DNA of 39,536 bases from Pedobacter sp. ASV19 (GTDB lineage: Bacteria; Bacteroidota; Bacteroidia; Sphingobacteriales; Sphingobacteriaceae): the NCBI RefSeq assembly GCF_016429005.1, contig NZ_JAELTV010000016.1, positions 1 through 39,536 of the forward strand, given 5' to 3'. A program made the position numbers and the translations under genes. Below, one piece after another: positions 32,020 to 39,536 of this stretch. The notes under the pieces are model-generated. The model was not told the DNA's origin, did no database searches, and was given only the letters and a program-made list of their open reading frames with translations. Positions within the stretch are counted from its first letter, which is position 1; each line of letters begins with the position of its first letter.

Positions 32020-33222
32020 ATGAAGCTTGAACCTATAAATAACGAAGAACTACAGGTCCTTAGAAATCAAACCATCGGTACGTCTCAGCTGATTCATTTT
32101 AATAATGCGGGCTCTTCCTTGCCGCCGGATGTTGTGGTTGATACGGTGATTGATTATTTAAGAGAAGAGGCCTTAGCCGGGGGATACGAAACGGAAGCGA
32201 AATATATAGACCGGATCAATGGTGTCTATGATCAGATTGCTCGTTTGATCAATGCAGACAGGGAGGAGGTGGCCATTTTTGAAAATGCGAGTGCTGCCTG
32301 GTGTACGGCTTTTAAAGGTTTGTCTTTTAGAGATGGTGATGAAATCATTACAAGCGAGATGGAGTATGTGACCAACCTGATTGGCCTGGTAGATATGCAA
32401 AATGCCGATGGTATTAAGGTTAAGGTGATCCCTAATGACGAACAGGGTAATTTCTCGATGACAGAATTTGAAAAGGCTATAAACGCTAAGACCAAACTGA
32501 TTATGGTTACACACGTTTCTTCTTCTGGAGGGAGTATTATGCCTGTTGAAGAAATCGGAAATCTTGCAGAAAAACATCAGATATTATATCTGGTGGATGC
32601 TTGCCAGAGCGCTGGTCAATTGCCTCTGGATGTGAAAAAGATAAAATGCGATATGCTTTCTGCTACAGGACGTAAATACATGAGAGCACCCAGAGGAACG
32701 GGCTTTTTATTCGTGAAGAAAAGTAGTCAGGACCTCATAAAACCCATATTATTGGACTTTCAAGCTGCTGGAAATGTATCTTTAACAGCGTATACGCTCA
32801 GAAAGGATGCGCGTCGTTTTGAGCTCTATGAAAAAAGCAGGGCGCTTACCCTTGGGTTTGGAAAGGCAATTGAATATGCAATGAATATTGGTTTGGATCG
32901 CATATGGCATCGCATTGAACATTTATCGGTATTGATGCGAAGAAAGCTTGCTGAAACTCCAGGGATCATTGTACGTGATTCTGGTGACCGGCTGAGTGGT
33001 ATTGTTGCTTTTTCTGTAAATGGTATGGAGAGTTCCGAGGTTAAACTCAGGCTTGCAGAGATTGGAATTAATGTTTCTGTCGGGGGAGCGCAGGCAACTC
33101 CGATATATATGGACAAGAGCCGGCTTTCGACTATAGTAAGGGCATCTGTTCATTATTACAATACAGAAGAGGAGATCGATACATTGTGCCAGGAGCTTTC
33201 TGTTATGATATCGGCGCTGTAA
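32020..33222 (+). CDS. Class V aminotransferase-fold PLP enzyme
   Basis: 400 residues. The N-terminal IHFNNAGSSLPPDVVVDTV is typical of class V members. The PLP-binding Asp is in LVDACQSAGQLPLDV, and the Schiff-base Lys is in SATGRKYMRAPRGTGFLFV. The C-terminal domain carries SVGGAQATPIYMDKS. The GRKYMRAPRGTG context resembles proteins annotated as selenocysteine lyase, isopenicillin-N epimerase-like or EgtE-like C-S lyase; no Cys-rich desulfurase loop is evident, so this is not an IscS-type enzyme. The substrate is unknown, and no biosynthetic partner genes are adjacent. It begins right after the repeat-rich gap and precedes ispE by 72 bases. Confidence 0.88.
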   Translation: MKLEPINNEELQVLRNQTIGTSQLIHFNNAGSSLPPDVVVDTVIDYLREEALAGGYETEAKYIDRINGVYDQIARLINADREEVAIFENASAAWCTAFKGLSFRDGDEIITSEMEYVTNLIGLVDMQNADGIKVKVIPNDEQGNFSMTEFEKAINAKTKLIMVTHVSSSGGSIMPVEEIGNLAEKHQILYLVDACQSAGQLPLDVKKIKCDMLSATGRKYMRAPRGTGFLFVKKSSQDLIKPILLDFQAAGNVSLTAYTLRKDARRFELYEKSRALTLGFGKAIEYAMNIGLDRIWHRIEHLSVLMRRKLAETPGIIVRDSGDRLSGIVAFSVNGMESSEVKLRLAEIGINVSVGGAQATPIYMDKSRLSTIVRASVHYYNTEEEIDTLCQELSVMISAL

Positions 33223-33282
33223 ATTATTTTTACGGTGCTTCCGGGATGTAGATTTTCAGGCCAAGGTTGTTTCATTTTTTGC

Positions 33283-33290
33283 TAAGTTTG
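33283..33290 (+). promoter_or_regulatory. Bacteroidota -7 element (TAAGTTTG) immediately before ispE
   Basis: An exact TAnnTTTG match ending four bases before the ispE ATG. The transcript would begin at or next to the start codon, which suggests a leaderless message. A -33 TTTG at standard spacing is not seen. Confidence 0.4.
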
Positions 33291-33294
33291 CGAT

Positions 33295-34098
33295 ATGCTT
33301 GCCTTTGCCAATGCCAAGATCAATCTTGGTCTGCACATCACAGAAAAGAGAACTGACGGCTACCATAATCTGGAAACCGTATTTTATCCCGTAAAGTTAT
33401 ATGACGTTGTTGAATTATCAGATGCTGAGGAAACGCACTGTGTAATTGCAGGTGTTCAGGTTCCGGGAAAGCTGGAAGACAACATCTGTTTGAAGGCTTA
33501 TCATTTGCTGGGAAAAGATTTCGGCCTGTCTCCTCAGCAAATTTCTTTGCTTAAAAATATTCCCGTCGGTGCTGGTTTGGGGGGGGGCTCGGCCGACGCG
33601 GCTTTTGTGATCAGGCTTCTGAATGATAAATTCAGGCTTGGTCTGGACAGTACTGTCATGCAAAGGTATGCCCGGCAGCTTGGTGCAGATTGCGCTTTTT
33701 TCATTGAAAATAAACCTGTTTATGCTTTTGGAAAAGGAGATGAATTCAGTGAATTGCAGCTTGACCTGTCGGCCTATTGTCTGGTTTTGGTCAAACCTGA
33801 TGTTCATGTATCCACTGCAGAGGCATATGCGGGGGTTAAGCCTTCCATCCCTGGCAGATCGCTGAAAGATTTAATACATTTGCCTGTAGAAGACTGGCGG
33901 CTGCATGTACAGAATGACTTTGAAGGGAGCGTGTTTTCAAAATATCCGGAGATTGGACAGGTTAAAAACGCCTTATACGAATCGGGTGCAGTTTATGCAG
34001 CAATGAGTGGCAGCGGATCTTGTGTGTTTGGAATTTTTGAAAATAAAGTGCGTCTGCCTGAACTGGAAAAAGAGAATAGAATATTTTATAACGTTTGA
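33295..34098 (+). CDS. ispE: 4-diphosphocytidyl-2-C-methyl-D-erythritol kinase
   Basis: 267 residues. The start AFANAKINLGLHITEKRTDGYHNLETVFYPV is the family N-terminus. The GHMP kinase ATP loop is PVGAGLGGGSADAAF, and the C-terminal motif is AAMSGSGSCVFGIF. It phosphorylates CDP-methylerythritol in the non-mevalonate isoprenoid pathway. The family alignment fixes the ATG at 33295, which places it four bases after an exact -7 element. The OsmC gene begins 8 bases after its stop. Confidence 0.95.
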   Translation: MLAFANAKINLGLHITEKRTDGYHNLETVFYPVKLYDVVELSDAEETHCVIAGVQVPGKLEDNICLKAYHLLGKDFGLSPQQISLLKNIPVGAGLGGGSADAAFVIRLLNDKFRLGLDSTVMQRYARQLGADCAFFIENKPVYAFGKGDEFSELQLDLSAYCLVLVKPDVHVSTAEAYAGVKPSIPGRSLKDLIHLPVEDWRLHVQNDFEGSVFSKYPEIGQVKNALYESGAVYAAMSGSGSCVFGIFENKVRLPELEKENRIFYNV

Positions 34099-34106
34099 TA
34101 GATCAT

Positions 34107-34523
34107 ATGGAAATCAATTTAGTACGTAAAAGCGGAAAATTTAATTTTGAAGCCATTAACCCGGCAGGACACACGGTAGAACTGGATGCTAAACCTGAAA
34201 TAGGCGGTGAGGGCAGAGGGTTCAGGCCAATGGAAATGTTGCTGGTGGGTTTAGGCGGCTGCAGTGGTATCGATGTTGTGAATGTGCTGACTAAGCAGAA
34301 GGAGCCTCTGGAAGATGTGAAAATCAGTATCAAAGCCAGCAGAAAAGATGATGAGGTTCCTCCGATTTTTGAAACGATCAATATTCATTTTGACCTTTAT
34401 GGTGCGCTGAACGAACAAAAAGTGGAAAGGGCACTGGCTTTAACTTTTGAGAAATATTGCTCTGTAGCCAATATTCTGGAGCGTTCTGCAACCTTAAAAT
34501 TTACACATACCATTCATTCCTAA
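34107..34523 (+). CDS. OsmC/Ohr-family protein
   Basis: 138 residues from the ATG at 34107 (a TTG four codons upstream overlaps ispE). The two redox Cys of the family are in VGLGGCSGIDVVNVL and FEKYCSVANIL. The RPMEMLLVGLGGCSG motif is typical of the YhfA/OsmC branch. These proteins reduce peroxides or organic hydroperoxides, but this branch is poorly characterised. It follows ispE by 8 bases and probably shares its transcript; it converges on the LapA gene (20 bases). Confidence 0.9.
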   Translation: MEINLVRKSGKFNFEAINPAGHTVELDAKPEIGGEGRGFRPMEMLLVGLGGCSGIDVVNVLTKQKEPLEDVKISIKASRKDDEVPPIFETINIHFDLYGALNEQKVERALALTFEKYCSVANILERSATLKFTHTIHS

Positions 34524-34543
34524 AGGAGATGGGACCAGGCTGT

Positions 34544-34825
34544 TTAGCTGATGTAATCCCGGTCCTCGTCGCTTAAATTATTTTTGTGGTCAGTACTTGT
34601 TTTAGGATCATCAAATTTTTGATCGTAAGTACTGATCACAGTTTTTGGCTTTCCGGCCCAGTATCCGAGCACGAATCCAATAAAGGTAAATACCCCTACC
34701 ACCACAAGCTTGGAAATATCTTTCTTTACAAAAATAAAATTGAATTCTACCGAGTCTGTATTGATCATTAAGAAGATGGTCAGCAGGGCGGTAAAGACGA
34801 TGATAAAAATGGTTTTTGTACGCAT
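34544..34825 (-). CDS. LapA-domain small membrane protein (DUF1049)
   Basis: 93 residues with two membrane helices: IFIIVFTALLTIFLMINTDSVEFNFIF, which has the LapA pattern of N and FN before the turn, and LVVVGVFTFIGFVLGYWAGK. The rest is a charged cytoplasmic tail. LapA proteins in E. coli (YciS) help lipopolysaccharide assembly. The gene lies only 4 bases after the stop of the 937-residue envelope protein, so the two are probably cotranscribed and both concern the envelope. Confidence 0.85.
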   Translation of the reverse strand: MRTKTIFIIVFTALLTIFLMINTDSVEFNFIFVKKDISKLVVVGVFTFIGFVLGYWAGKPKTVISTYDQKFDDPKTSTDHKNNLSDEDRDYIS

Positions 34826-34829
34826 AGAC

Positions 34830-37643
34830 TTAAAATGTGTAGGTAAAAATGAACTCTAAGATAGGATTTTGGTTGTAAATTTTATTCACAAAGACCATTC
34901 TTGCACCAATATCGGCCAGGGGTTGATAACGCAACAGGTGCATGCTGCTGCGCAGTTCAAAGCCATAGGTTTTTGGTTCAGAGAAATTGGTCTCGTTGCC
35001 AATGTTCTCGTAATGACAAAATAACGTTCCCCTCAAATTTCTTACGTAAGCCAGCGGGCCAACCTCCAGGTCGGGAAATACGATAGGGAATCGGTAATTG
35101 AGCAGCAGGGTATTCTGGAGCGGACTTTTTGCAAGAATGTTGTTGTAGCCGTATACGGTGTTGATCTCGGTGGCGTAGCGCCTTACGCCTGTGGCTTTCT
35201 GATAGCTGAAATTGATCAGGAAGGAATGGTTTTTGAGCAGCCCGGGGGTGTAAATGAAACTCTCTGCTGAAAAAAGCTCGCCGGCCAGTTTCTGATCAAA
35301 GGGTTGGTTGAAATATTGGAAACGTACAATTTGTGCCCATCTTGGTGCGATGTCCCGTACGGCCTGTGTTTTTCCGTGTGAAAAGGTAAACCTGTATTCC
35401 ATCGGAAAATTCAGGGAGGTGATAAAATTTGACGGCATGTTCTGGGCCAAGTATCGTTTGGTTAAACTGGTGGCTACATTGAAGCCGAGGTTGTAATACT
35501 CGTCAAGCGCATTCAGGTTAACAGGAATCGTCGCGTTTAGCTTAACGTAGTTTTCTCTCCAGTCTCCTTGTTTGATGGTCTTGCCGGAGCTGTAAAAGGT
35601 TCGTTCGGGTCTGTTCTCGTAGCTGAGTCCGATCACCGGGTAAAAAGTTTTCAGGTTGATGCCGGCATTGTATTCAAATCTGCCCAGGTCTCTGTGGTAA
35701 TTGACTCCGGTGTAGAAATCGAAGGTATTGAGCAGGTTGTTTGATTGCAGCTGGATTCCGCCAATGTATTCGTTTTCGATCACCGGGACCACACTGTGGA
35801 AATTGAACAGGTGCATGAACTTTTTATACGGCGCTGTCTGGAAGGTGCTGTCAGGCATGTTTTTTTCAAACACGTTTCCGGTATTCTCTTGCTGCTCTGC
35901 GGCTTTCCCGAAGTAGACAAAGTCATTTTCCTGGACTGCCGATGGTTTGACAGTGCTTGAAGTGATGTTGTAACCTTCGGGGCCAAAATTGTTGAACAGG
36001 ATCTTTTTTCCGTCTGTTGAAAAAGATGGATTAAAGGCGCCGTATTTTGCGGCGCTCAGAGCGCTTATTTTTTTTGAGGCGGTGTCTATCTGGTAAATAT
36101 TGTCAATGCCGCTGTAATGTGCGTTAAATGCGATTCCTGAAGAATTAAATATTGGCCTGTTGAGTTGCTGATTGGCCTCAGTAAGCAATTTGGATTTTTT
36201 GCCGTTTTTTTCCGCTATCCAAAGGGCTTTTCCTTTTTCGCTCACGCTGATGTAAGTAATTCGTTCTCCACTCTGGTCAAAAGCCGGGCTTTGGAGGATC
36301 AGGTTTTCCGGATTGGGATAGGTGTACAGGGTTTTGCCGGTAGCCACATCGAGTTCGACGAGGTTAGACTGGTTACTCAGGTCAATTTGTACTGCAACAA
36401 TTTTTTTGCCGTCGGCCGATAGGGAAGGGGAGAAGGTTCTGGTCCTGCCTTTCAGCTTTTTGGTTTTTCGGGTTTTGAAATCATAGAGACAGATCACGCT
36501 GTAACTGCGTTGTCTGAACCTGGGGTCATAACGGATCTCATCCCAGGTCAGTTTGCTTGCGGCGTAACTGAACCAGGCTTGCTCCTGGTAACCGATGCCA
36601 AACAGGCGGGTCTCTTTTTGGTTGCTGTCGATGACGACAAAATGAGGGGTCTCGGCTTTACTTTGTTTCAGTGCCAGGATTTTTCCGTCGTTGAGCCAGG
36701 CGGGTAAAAAATAGTCCGTTGCATACCGGGCTTTCTTGTTGAGTTGGGTGTAAGGGCTGCTCTGGTTTTTTTCATCCTGGGCTGTCCATGCTTTTTTAAG
36801 GTCGGCGGTGGTAGCGGTGTACCAACCCTTACCGGTTTTGCCTGTTAGTTTTTTCAGGCTGCCCGCAAAAGGGTAGGCGCGGGCGGGCCGCTCACGAATG
36901 TCGGTAAGCAGGCTGTCAAAAATATTTTTTCCAAATTGTGTTCTGATGTTGGAAACCATAAGGTACCCGAGTTGATAGTAACCGGGAGTGATGTCTTTGT
37001 CTGATCCGAAATTGGCCTTACTGTAGGAAATATTTTTCCCTTCGAGCAGGCTGGTCCGGTAGGGCATGATCCAGGAAGGCTGCCTCCCGCGGCCGGCATG
37101 TGTGAGGGAAGTTTCCGTGCTCACCGCGTCTCCTTCAAAGAACCAAAGCGGAATGCTTACACCCATCCATGCGAGGTAAACTTCTTCGGGAAAAGGGTAG
37201 GCTTTTCCGCCGGTGAGTTTGTCATATTGGGCAGCGTGTCTGAGCTCGTGAACGGCGAGATTATTGAGCCAGTCCTGGCTATCGAAAAACTGTGGGGGAG
37301 TGGTGTAGAATTCGGACTTTTTTGGGCCCAGCTGAACGAAGCCATTTGCGATCACGCCACGGTTTTGGAGTACGATTGGAAGGGTGGTTTTTCGTATGCC
37401 CAAACTGGCGCCGTCATAAGGAAAAATGAAGCCGATTGTGTTGGCCATTCTTTGTGCTTCTTTTTCAAGTTCGGTTGGATAGATGATCTTAAAACCCTTG
37501 TTGTTAATCTGCCTCCATTTTACACTAAGTGGGTTCTGTTCTGCACTGAAAATTTGTGAAAAACAGGTGTGTGATATTGAAGTTAATATGATTAGGTTTA
37601 AATATCTGAATTTTAGTAGTTTATTTTTTATTAAATGAATCAT
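34830..37643 (-). CDS. Envelope protein: metallopeptidase-like domain, TolB-like propeller and outer-membrane barrel
   Basis: 937 residues. A signal peptide (about 1-30, ending THTCFSQ) leads to a domain with VHELRHAAQY: HELRH (132-136) fits the zinc-peptidase HExxH, and Glu170 in WFFEGDA fits the third ligand of gluzincins. Residues about 290-590 have repeats such as SPSLSADGKKIVAVQIDL, NPSFSTDGKKILFNNFG, and similar TolB/PD40 propeller blades. The last 300 residues are rich in aromatic strand patterns and end in Phe (LEFIFTYTF), like an outer-membrane beta-barrel. The combined architecture occurs in Bacteroidota hypothetical proteins often labelled TolB-like; the activity and substrate are unknown. 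It is cotranscribed with the LapA gene. Confidence 0.75.
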   Translation of the reverse strand: MIHLIKNKLLKFRYLNLIILTSISHTCFSQIFSAEQNPLSVKWRQINNKGFKIIYPTELEKEAQRMANTIGFIFPYDGASLGIRKTTLPIVLQNRGVIANGFVQLGPKKSEFYTTPPQFFDSQDWLNNLAVHELRHAAQYDKLTGGKAYPFPEEVYLAWMGVSIPLWFFEGDAVSTETSLTHAGRGRQPSWIMPYRTSLLEGKNISYSKANFGSDKDITPGYYQLGYLMVSNIRTQFGKNIFDSLLTDIRERPARAYPFAGSLKKLTGKTGKGWYTATTADLKKAWTAQDEKNQSSPYTQLNKKARYATDYFLPAWLNDGKILALKQSKAETPHFVVIDSNQKETRLFGIGYQEQAWFSYAASKLTWDEIRYDPRFRQRSYSVICLYDFKTRKTKKLKGRTRTFSPSLSADGKKIVAVQIDLSNQSNLVELDVATGKTLYTYPNPENLILQSPAFDQSGERITYISVSEKGKALWIAEKNGKKSKLLTEANQQLNRPIFNSSGIAFNAHYSGIDNIYQIDTASKKISALSAAKYGAFNPSFSTDGKKILFNNFGPEGYNITSSTVKPSAVQENDFVYFGKAAEQQENTGNVFEKNMPDSTFQTAPYKKFMHLFNFHSVVPVIENEYIGGIQLQSNNLLNTFDFYTGVNYHRDLGRFEYNAGINLKTFYPVIGLSYENRPERTFYSSGKTIKQGDWRENYVKLNATIPVNLNALDEYYNLGFNVATSLTKRYLAQNMPSNFITSLNFPMEYRFTFSHGKTQAVRDIAPRWAQIVRFQYFNQPFDQKLAGELFSAESFIYTPGLLKNHSFLINFSYQKATGVRRYATEINTVYGYNNILAKSPLQNTLLLNYRFPIVFPDLEVGPLAYVRNLRGTLFCHYENIGNETNFSEPKTYGFELRSSMHLLRYQPLADIGARMVFVNKIYNQNPILEFIFTYTF

Positions 37644-38123
37644 GAAACTTCAATGCTAATATATTTAGTATTTTTCTGGAAAATTTTAAAACTTTATTTG
37701 AATTATAATTTTAAATAAAGTTTATAATTGGTTGATAGTATTTATGTTATTGATTTTATTTTTATTGAGTTATTTATGGGTTTTTATGCTTTTTATATGG
37801 CGATTTATCCTGTTTTTGCCCTCGTACTCAGGCGTCTTGTTCCACTTGATGAAGGTACACTATTACCCCGTAAATTAAAAATAATTTTAGCTGTTAAATT
37901 AAAGAGTTGTATAGGAAATGGAAGCATAAAATGAGTTGTGGAATATCGCCTCCCCTCCCCCTGCATCTGATTTTTATACCGGGTTTATAGGATGGAATAT
38001 CGTGTTTGATATGAGGTGTTTTTAGCGATTTCAGCGCCTGAAGATTTAAGTGTGAATGCTGTTTTGCAAGCCGGGATAATGGAGGTTTTTAAGGGAGAAA
38101 TTTGGGGGAACAGGAGCGGTTTT
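37644..38123. other. 480-base intergenic region, AT-rich then mixed, no gene seen
   Basis: It separates the 937-residue gene and the EamA transporter gene, both on the minus strand. The first 300 bases are strongly AT-rich and probably hold the promoter of the 937-residue gene, but no clear TAnnTTTG is found on the minus strand. I see no hairpin, repeat or RNA gene in it. Confidence 0.6.
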
Positions 38124-39017
38124 TTAGAACTGATTTCTTCTTTTTTTGTAGATGGGGTATAGGAAAACTGCGCCCAAAATCAGCACGGCTCCAACGTAAA
38201 ATCCGGTGGTCATGGTCTCTTTATTTCCGAAGAAAAGGAAGGCCAGAAGGATGCCGTAAACGGGCTCGAGATTGGTGATCAGTGCCACCCGGAATGCCGA
38301 TAAATAACGCATCACTCCAACACCTGCAACATAGGCAAGGGCGGTACAAACTGTGCCTAAAAGGAAGAGGTAAAGCCAGTCGCTGCTGCTTAAACTGAAG
38401 GTCTCTGTGAGCAGGCTTTTGTCGAATAAACGGTACAAAGTGATCCAAAAAAATGCACCTGTGATCTCGTAAAAACTGATGATTCTGGCTTCACTTTTTT
38501 GCACCAGACTGGAATTGATGACCGAAAAAAGGGCAGAGGCTACTGCAGCTGAGAGACCGAAAATGATTCCTAAAGTGTATTTTGTTTCGAATTTAAAGAT
38601 CAGATAAATGCCCAGAATGATGATGAAACCGATCACCACATCGCCCGTTTGCATTCTTTGTCTTTTCATAAGCGGCTCTAAAATTGCAGTGAAAAGCGTA
38701 AATGAAGAGAGGCAGACCAGGGTTACAGAGACAGTTGAAACCTTGATGGCATGGAAGAACAGGATCCAGTGGAGCGCAACAAGGCTTCCTGTAAAGATGA
38801 ATTGCAGAAATTGCTTCCTGCTTACTTTAATACTGGTTTTGCTAAGTATAAAGTACAGGAATAGCGTAATGGAGGCAATCATGACACGGTACCATACCAT
38901 TTGTACTGCATTGATGGAAATCAGTGCGCCCAGAATGCCTGTAAAGCCCCAGATGAAAACAGTAAAATGAAGGATGAGCAGGTTTTTTGTAGTGTTGTTG
39001 GTCTGGGTAAGGGGCAT
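38124..39017 (-). CDS. EamA/DMT-family membrane transporter
   Basis: 297 residues with ten predicted membrane helices in two EamA halves: LLILHFTVFIWGFTGILGALI at the start, then the second repeat from about residue 150 (LGIIFGLSAAVASALFSVINS) with the conserved ALAYVAGVGVMRYLSAFRVALITNLEPVYGILLAFLFFGNKE. These are drug/metabolite exporters or importers with varied substrates. It starts one base after the LptF/LptG permease stop, so it is likely cotranscribed. Confidence 0.92.
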   Translation of the reverse strand: MPLTQTNNTTKNLLILHFTVFIWGFTGILGALISINAVQMVWYRVMIASITLFLYFILSKTSIKVSRKQFLQFIFTGSLVALHWILFFHAIKVSTVSVTLVCLSSFTLFTAILEPLMKRQRMQTGDVVIGFIIILGIYLIFKFETKYTLGIIFGLSAAVASALFSVINSSLVQKSEARIISFYEITGAFFWITLYRLFDKSLLTETFSLSSSDWLYLFLLGTVCTALAYVAGVGVMRYLSAFRVALITNLEPVYGILLAFLFFGNKETMTTGFYVGAVLILGAVFLYPIYKKRRNQF

Positions 39018-39018
39018 G

Positions 39019-39517
39019 TTATTTTGGGGCTTTCCGTAGCAAATATAAGCCTAATAAGCCGAAAAATATAGTCGGCATTAAGACAGCCAGCAGGGGAGGA
39101 ATGCCTCCTTTTAAAGAGAACATTTTGGCAAAACGGTCTACAACGATATAAGAGAAGCTGAGAAAAATGCCTATTCCAAGTGATATACCAATTCCTCCGC
39201 GAACCTTTCTGGAAGATAAAGCCACACCGATCAGGGTGAGTACAAAGGCAGAAAGGGGTTGAAGATAGCGTTTGTATTGTTCAAATAGCAGGTCGTTCAT
39301 GATGCCAGATCCCCTTGTTTTCTCTTTCCTGATCTTATCGGAAAGATCCCTGTTGCTCATGTTTTCAAAGATATTGTCATAGACAGAGAAATCATCAGGC
39401 CGCATGTCAAGGATGGTGTCTTTAGTAGCGCCGGCCCCACTTTTAAAGGTTTCTTTAAGGCCCTTGATGTCTCTTACAGTATAATTGGTGAGTTTCCATG
39501 AGCGTTTTACAGAGTCC
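39019..39517 (-). CDS. LptF/LptG (YjgP/YjgQ) family permease, C-terminal part
   Basis: About 165 real codons; the gene continues beyond the window. The C-terminal half of an LptF/G protein is visible: the end of the periplasmic jelly-roll domain (DDFSVYDNIFENMSNRDLSDKI), then the last membrane helices (PLSAFVLTLIGVALSS, GIGIFLSFSYIVV, LLAVLMPTIFFGLLGLYLL). LptF/G are membrane subunits of the lipopolysaccharide-extracting ABC transporter with LptB. A Met followed by CIRDR that seems to begin the protein is a translation of the adapter at 39518-39536 and is not biological. The EamA gene follows 1 base after the stop. Confidence 0.9.
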
Positions 39518-39536
39518 CTGTCTCTTATACACATCT
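39518..39536. other. Tn5 mosaic end / Nextera adapter remnant (artefact)
   Basis: The last 19 bases read CTGTCTCTTATACACATCT, exactly the mosaic-end sequence used in Nextera libraries. On the minus strand it gives AGATGTGTATAAGAGACAG, which translates to MCIRDR in frame with the LptF/G fragment. The natural sequence therefore ends at 39517. Confidence 0.97.

Noticed and set aside
37728-37934. A 68-codon open frame in the gap before the EamA gene, with one hydrophobic stretch.
   Set aside because: It begins with TTG, lies in very AT-rich DNA where hydrophobic frames arise by chance, has no promoter or ribosome-binding signal that I can see, and matches no family I know.
1-39517. tRNA, rRNA, phage, integrase or defence genes.
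   Set aside because: I looked in the gaps and among the proteins and saw no cloverleaf, rRNA segment, integrase, transposase, restriction or toxin-antitoxin pair that I could support.

Overview
The window reads as chromosomal DNA of a Bacteroidota bacterium, most likely from the Sphingobacteriaceae (Pedobacter-like). This is inferred from gene content, not from a search. The signs are a SusC/SusD pair, a SecD-SecF fusion, a long (316-residue) NusB, a DUF3276/PUR-alpha protein, a DUF2723 membrane glycosyltransferase, YajC with a CdaR/YbbR protein and CoaE in one block, and repeated TAnnTTTG promoter elements. Both ends are contig edges. The left end cuts a SusC gene. The right end finishes in the 19-base Tn5 mosaic end used as the Nextera adapter, which is an artefact and not genome.

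Layout. 1-3.1 kb: end of a SusC-type outer-membrane transporter and its SusD-type lipoprotein, closed by a terminator. 3.2-7.6 kb: an orphan LytTR response regulator, a 995-residue DUF2723 protein and a 204-residue unknown. 7.6-10.8 kb (minus): a class A beta-lactamase-like serine hydrolase, a DUF3276 protein and an ABC exporter. 10.9-13.8 kb (plus): a leucine/valine-type dehydrogenase, then nusB, a DUF1573 lipoprotein and yajC. A 97-base palindromic element follows. 14.1-17.2 kb: a tight run of cdaR/ybbR, coaE, a metallo-beta-lactamase-fold nuclease-like protein, a 53-codon Cys-rich DUF5522-like gene and a MarR regulator. 17.2-19.3 kb (minus): methyltransferase, PAP2 phosphatase and ZIP transporter, with overlapping or abutting ends.

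19.3-22.7 kb (plus): a GlmM-type mutase with a TTG start, a cysteine desulfurase, a GNAT protein and a small disordered protein. A 21-bp bidirectional terminator faces accD. 23.7-25.3 kb: class II fructose-bisphosphate aldolase and a second GNAT protein. 25.4-30.6 kb (minus): HMG-CoA lyase, secDF (broken by an in-frame TAA), folA and thyA. 30.7-32.0 kb is the least ordinary part. A small DoxX gene is bracketed by two ~91%-identical 97/98-base direct repeats, followed by an orphan terminator-like hairpin and a cluster of short GGCGCACTCA-type units in both orientations. 32.0-34.5 kb: a class V aminotransferase-fold enzyme, ispE and an OsmC protein. 34.5-39.5 kb (minus): a LapA-domain protein, a 937-residue protein combining a metallopeptidase-like domain, a TolB-like propeller and an outer-membrane barrel, an EamA transporter and the end of an LptF/LptG permease.

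Most of the window is housekeeping: envelope, protein export, cofactor, nucleotide and central carbon genes. I saw no phage, transposase, CRISPR, tRNA, rRNA or defence island. The observations that most deserve a second look are the stop codon inside secDF, the repeat pair around doxX, the two palindromic intergenic elements, and the adapter at the right end.
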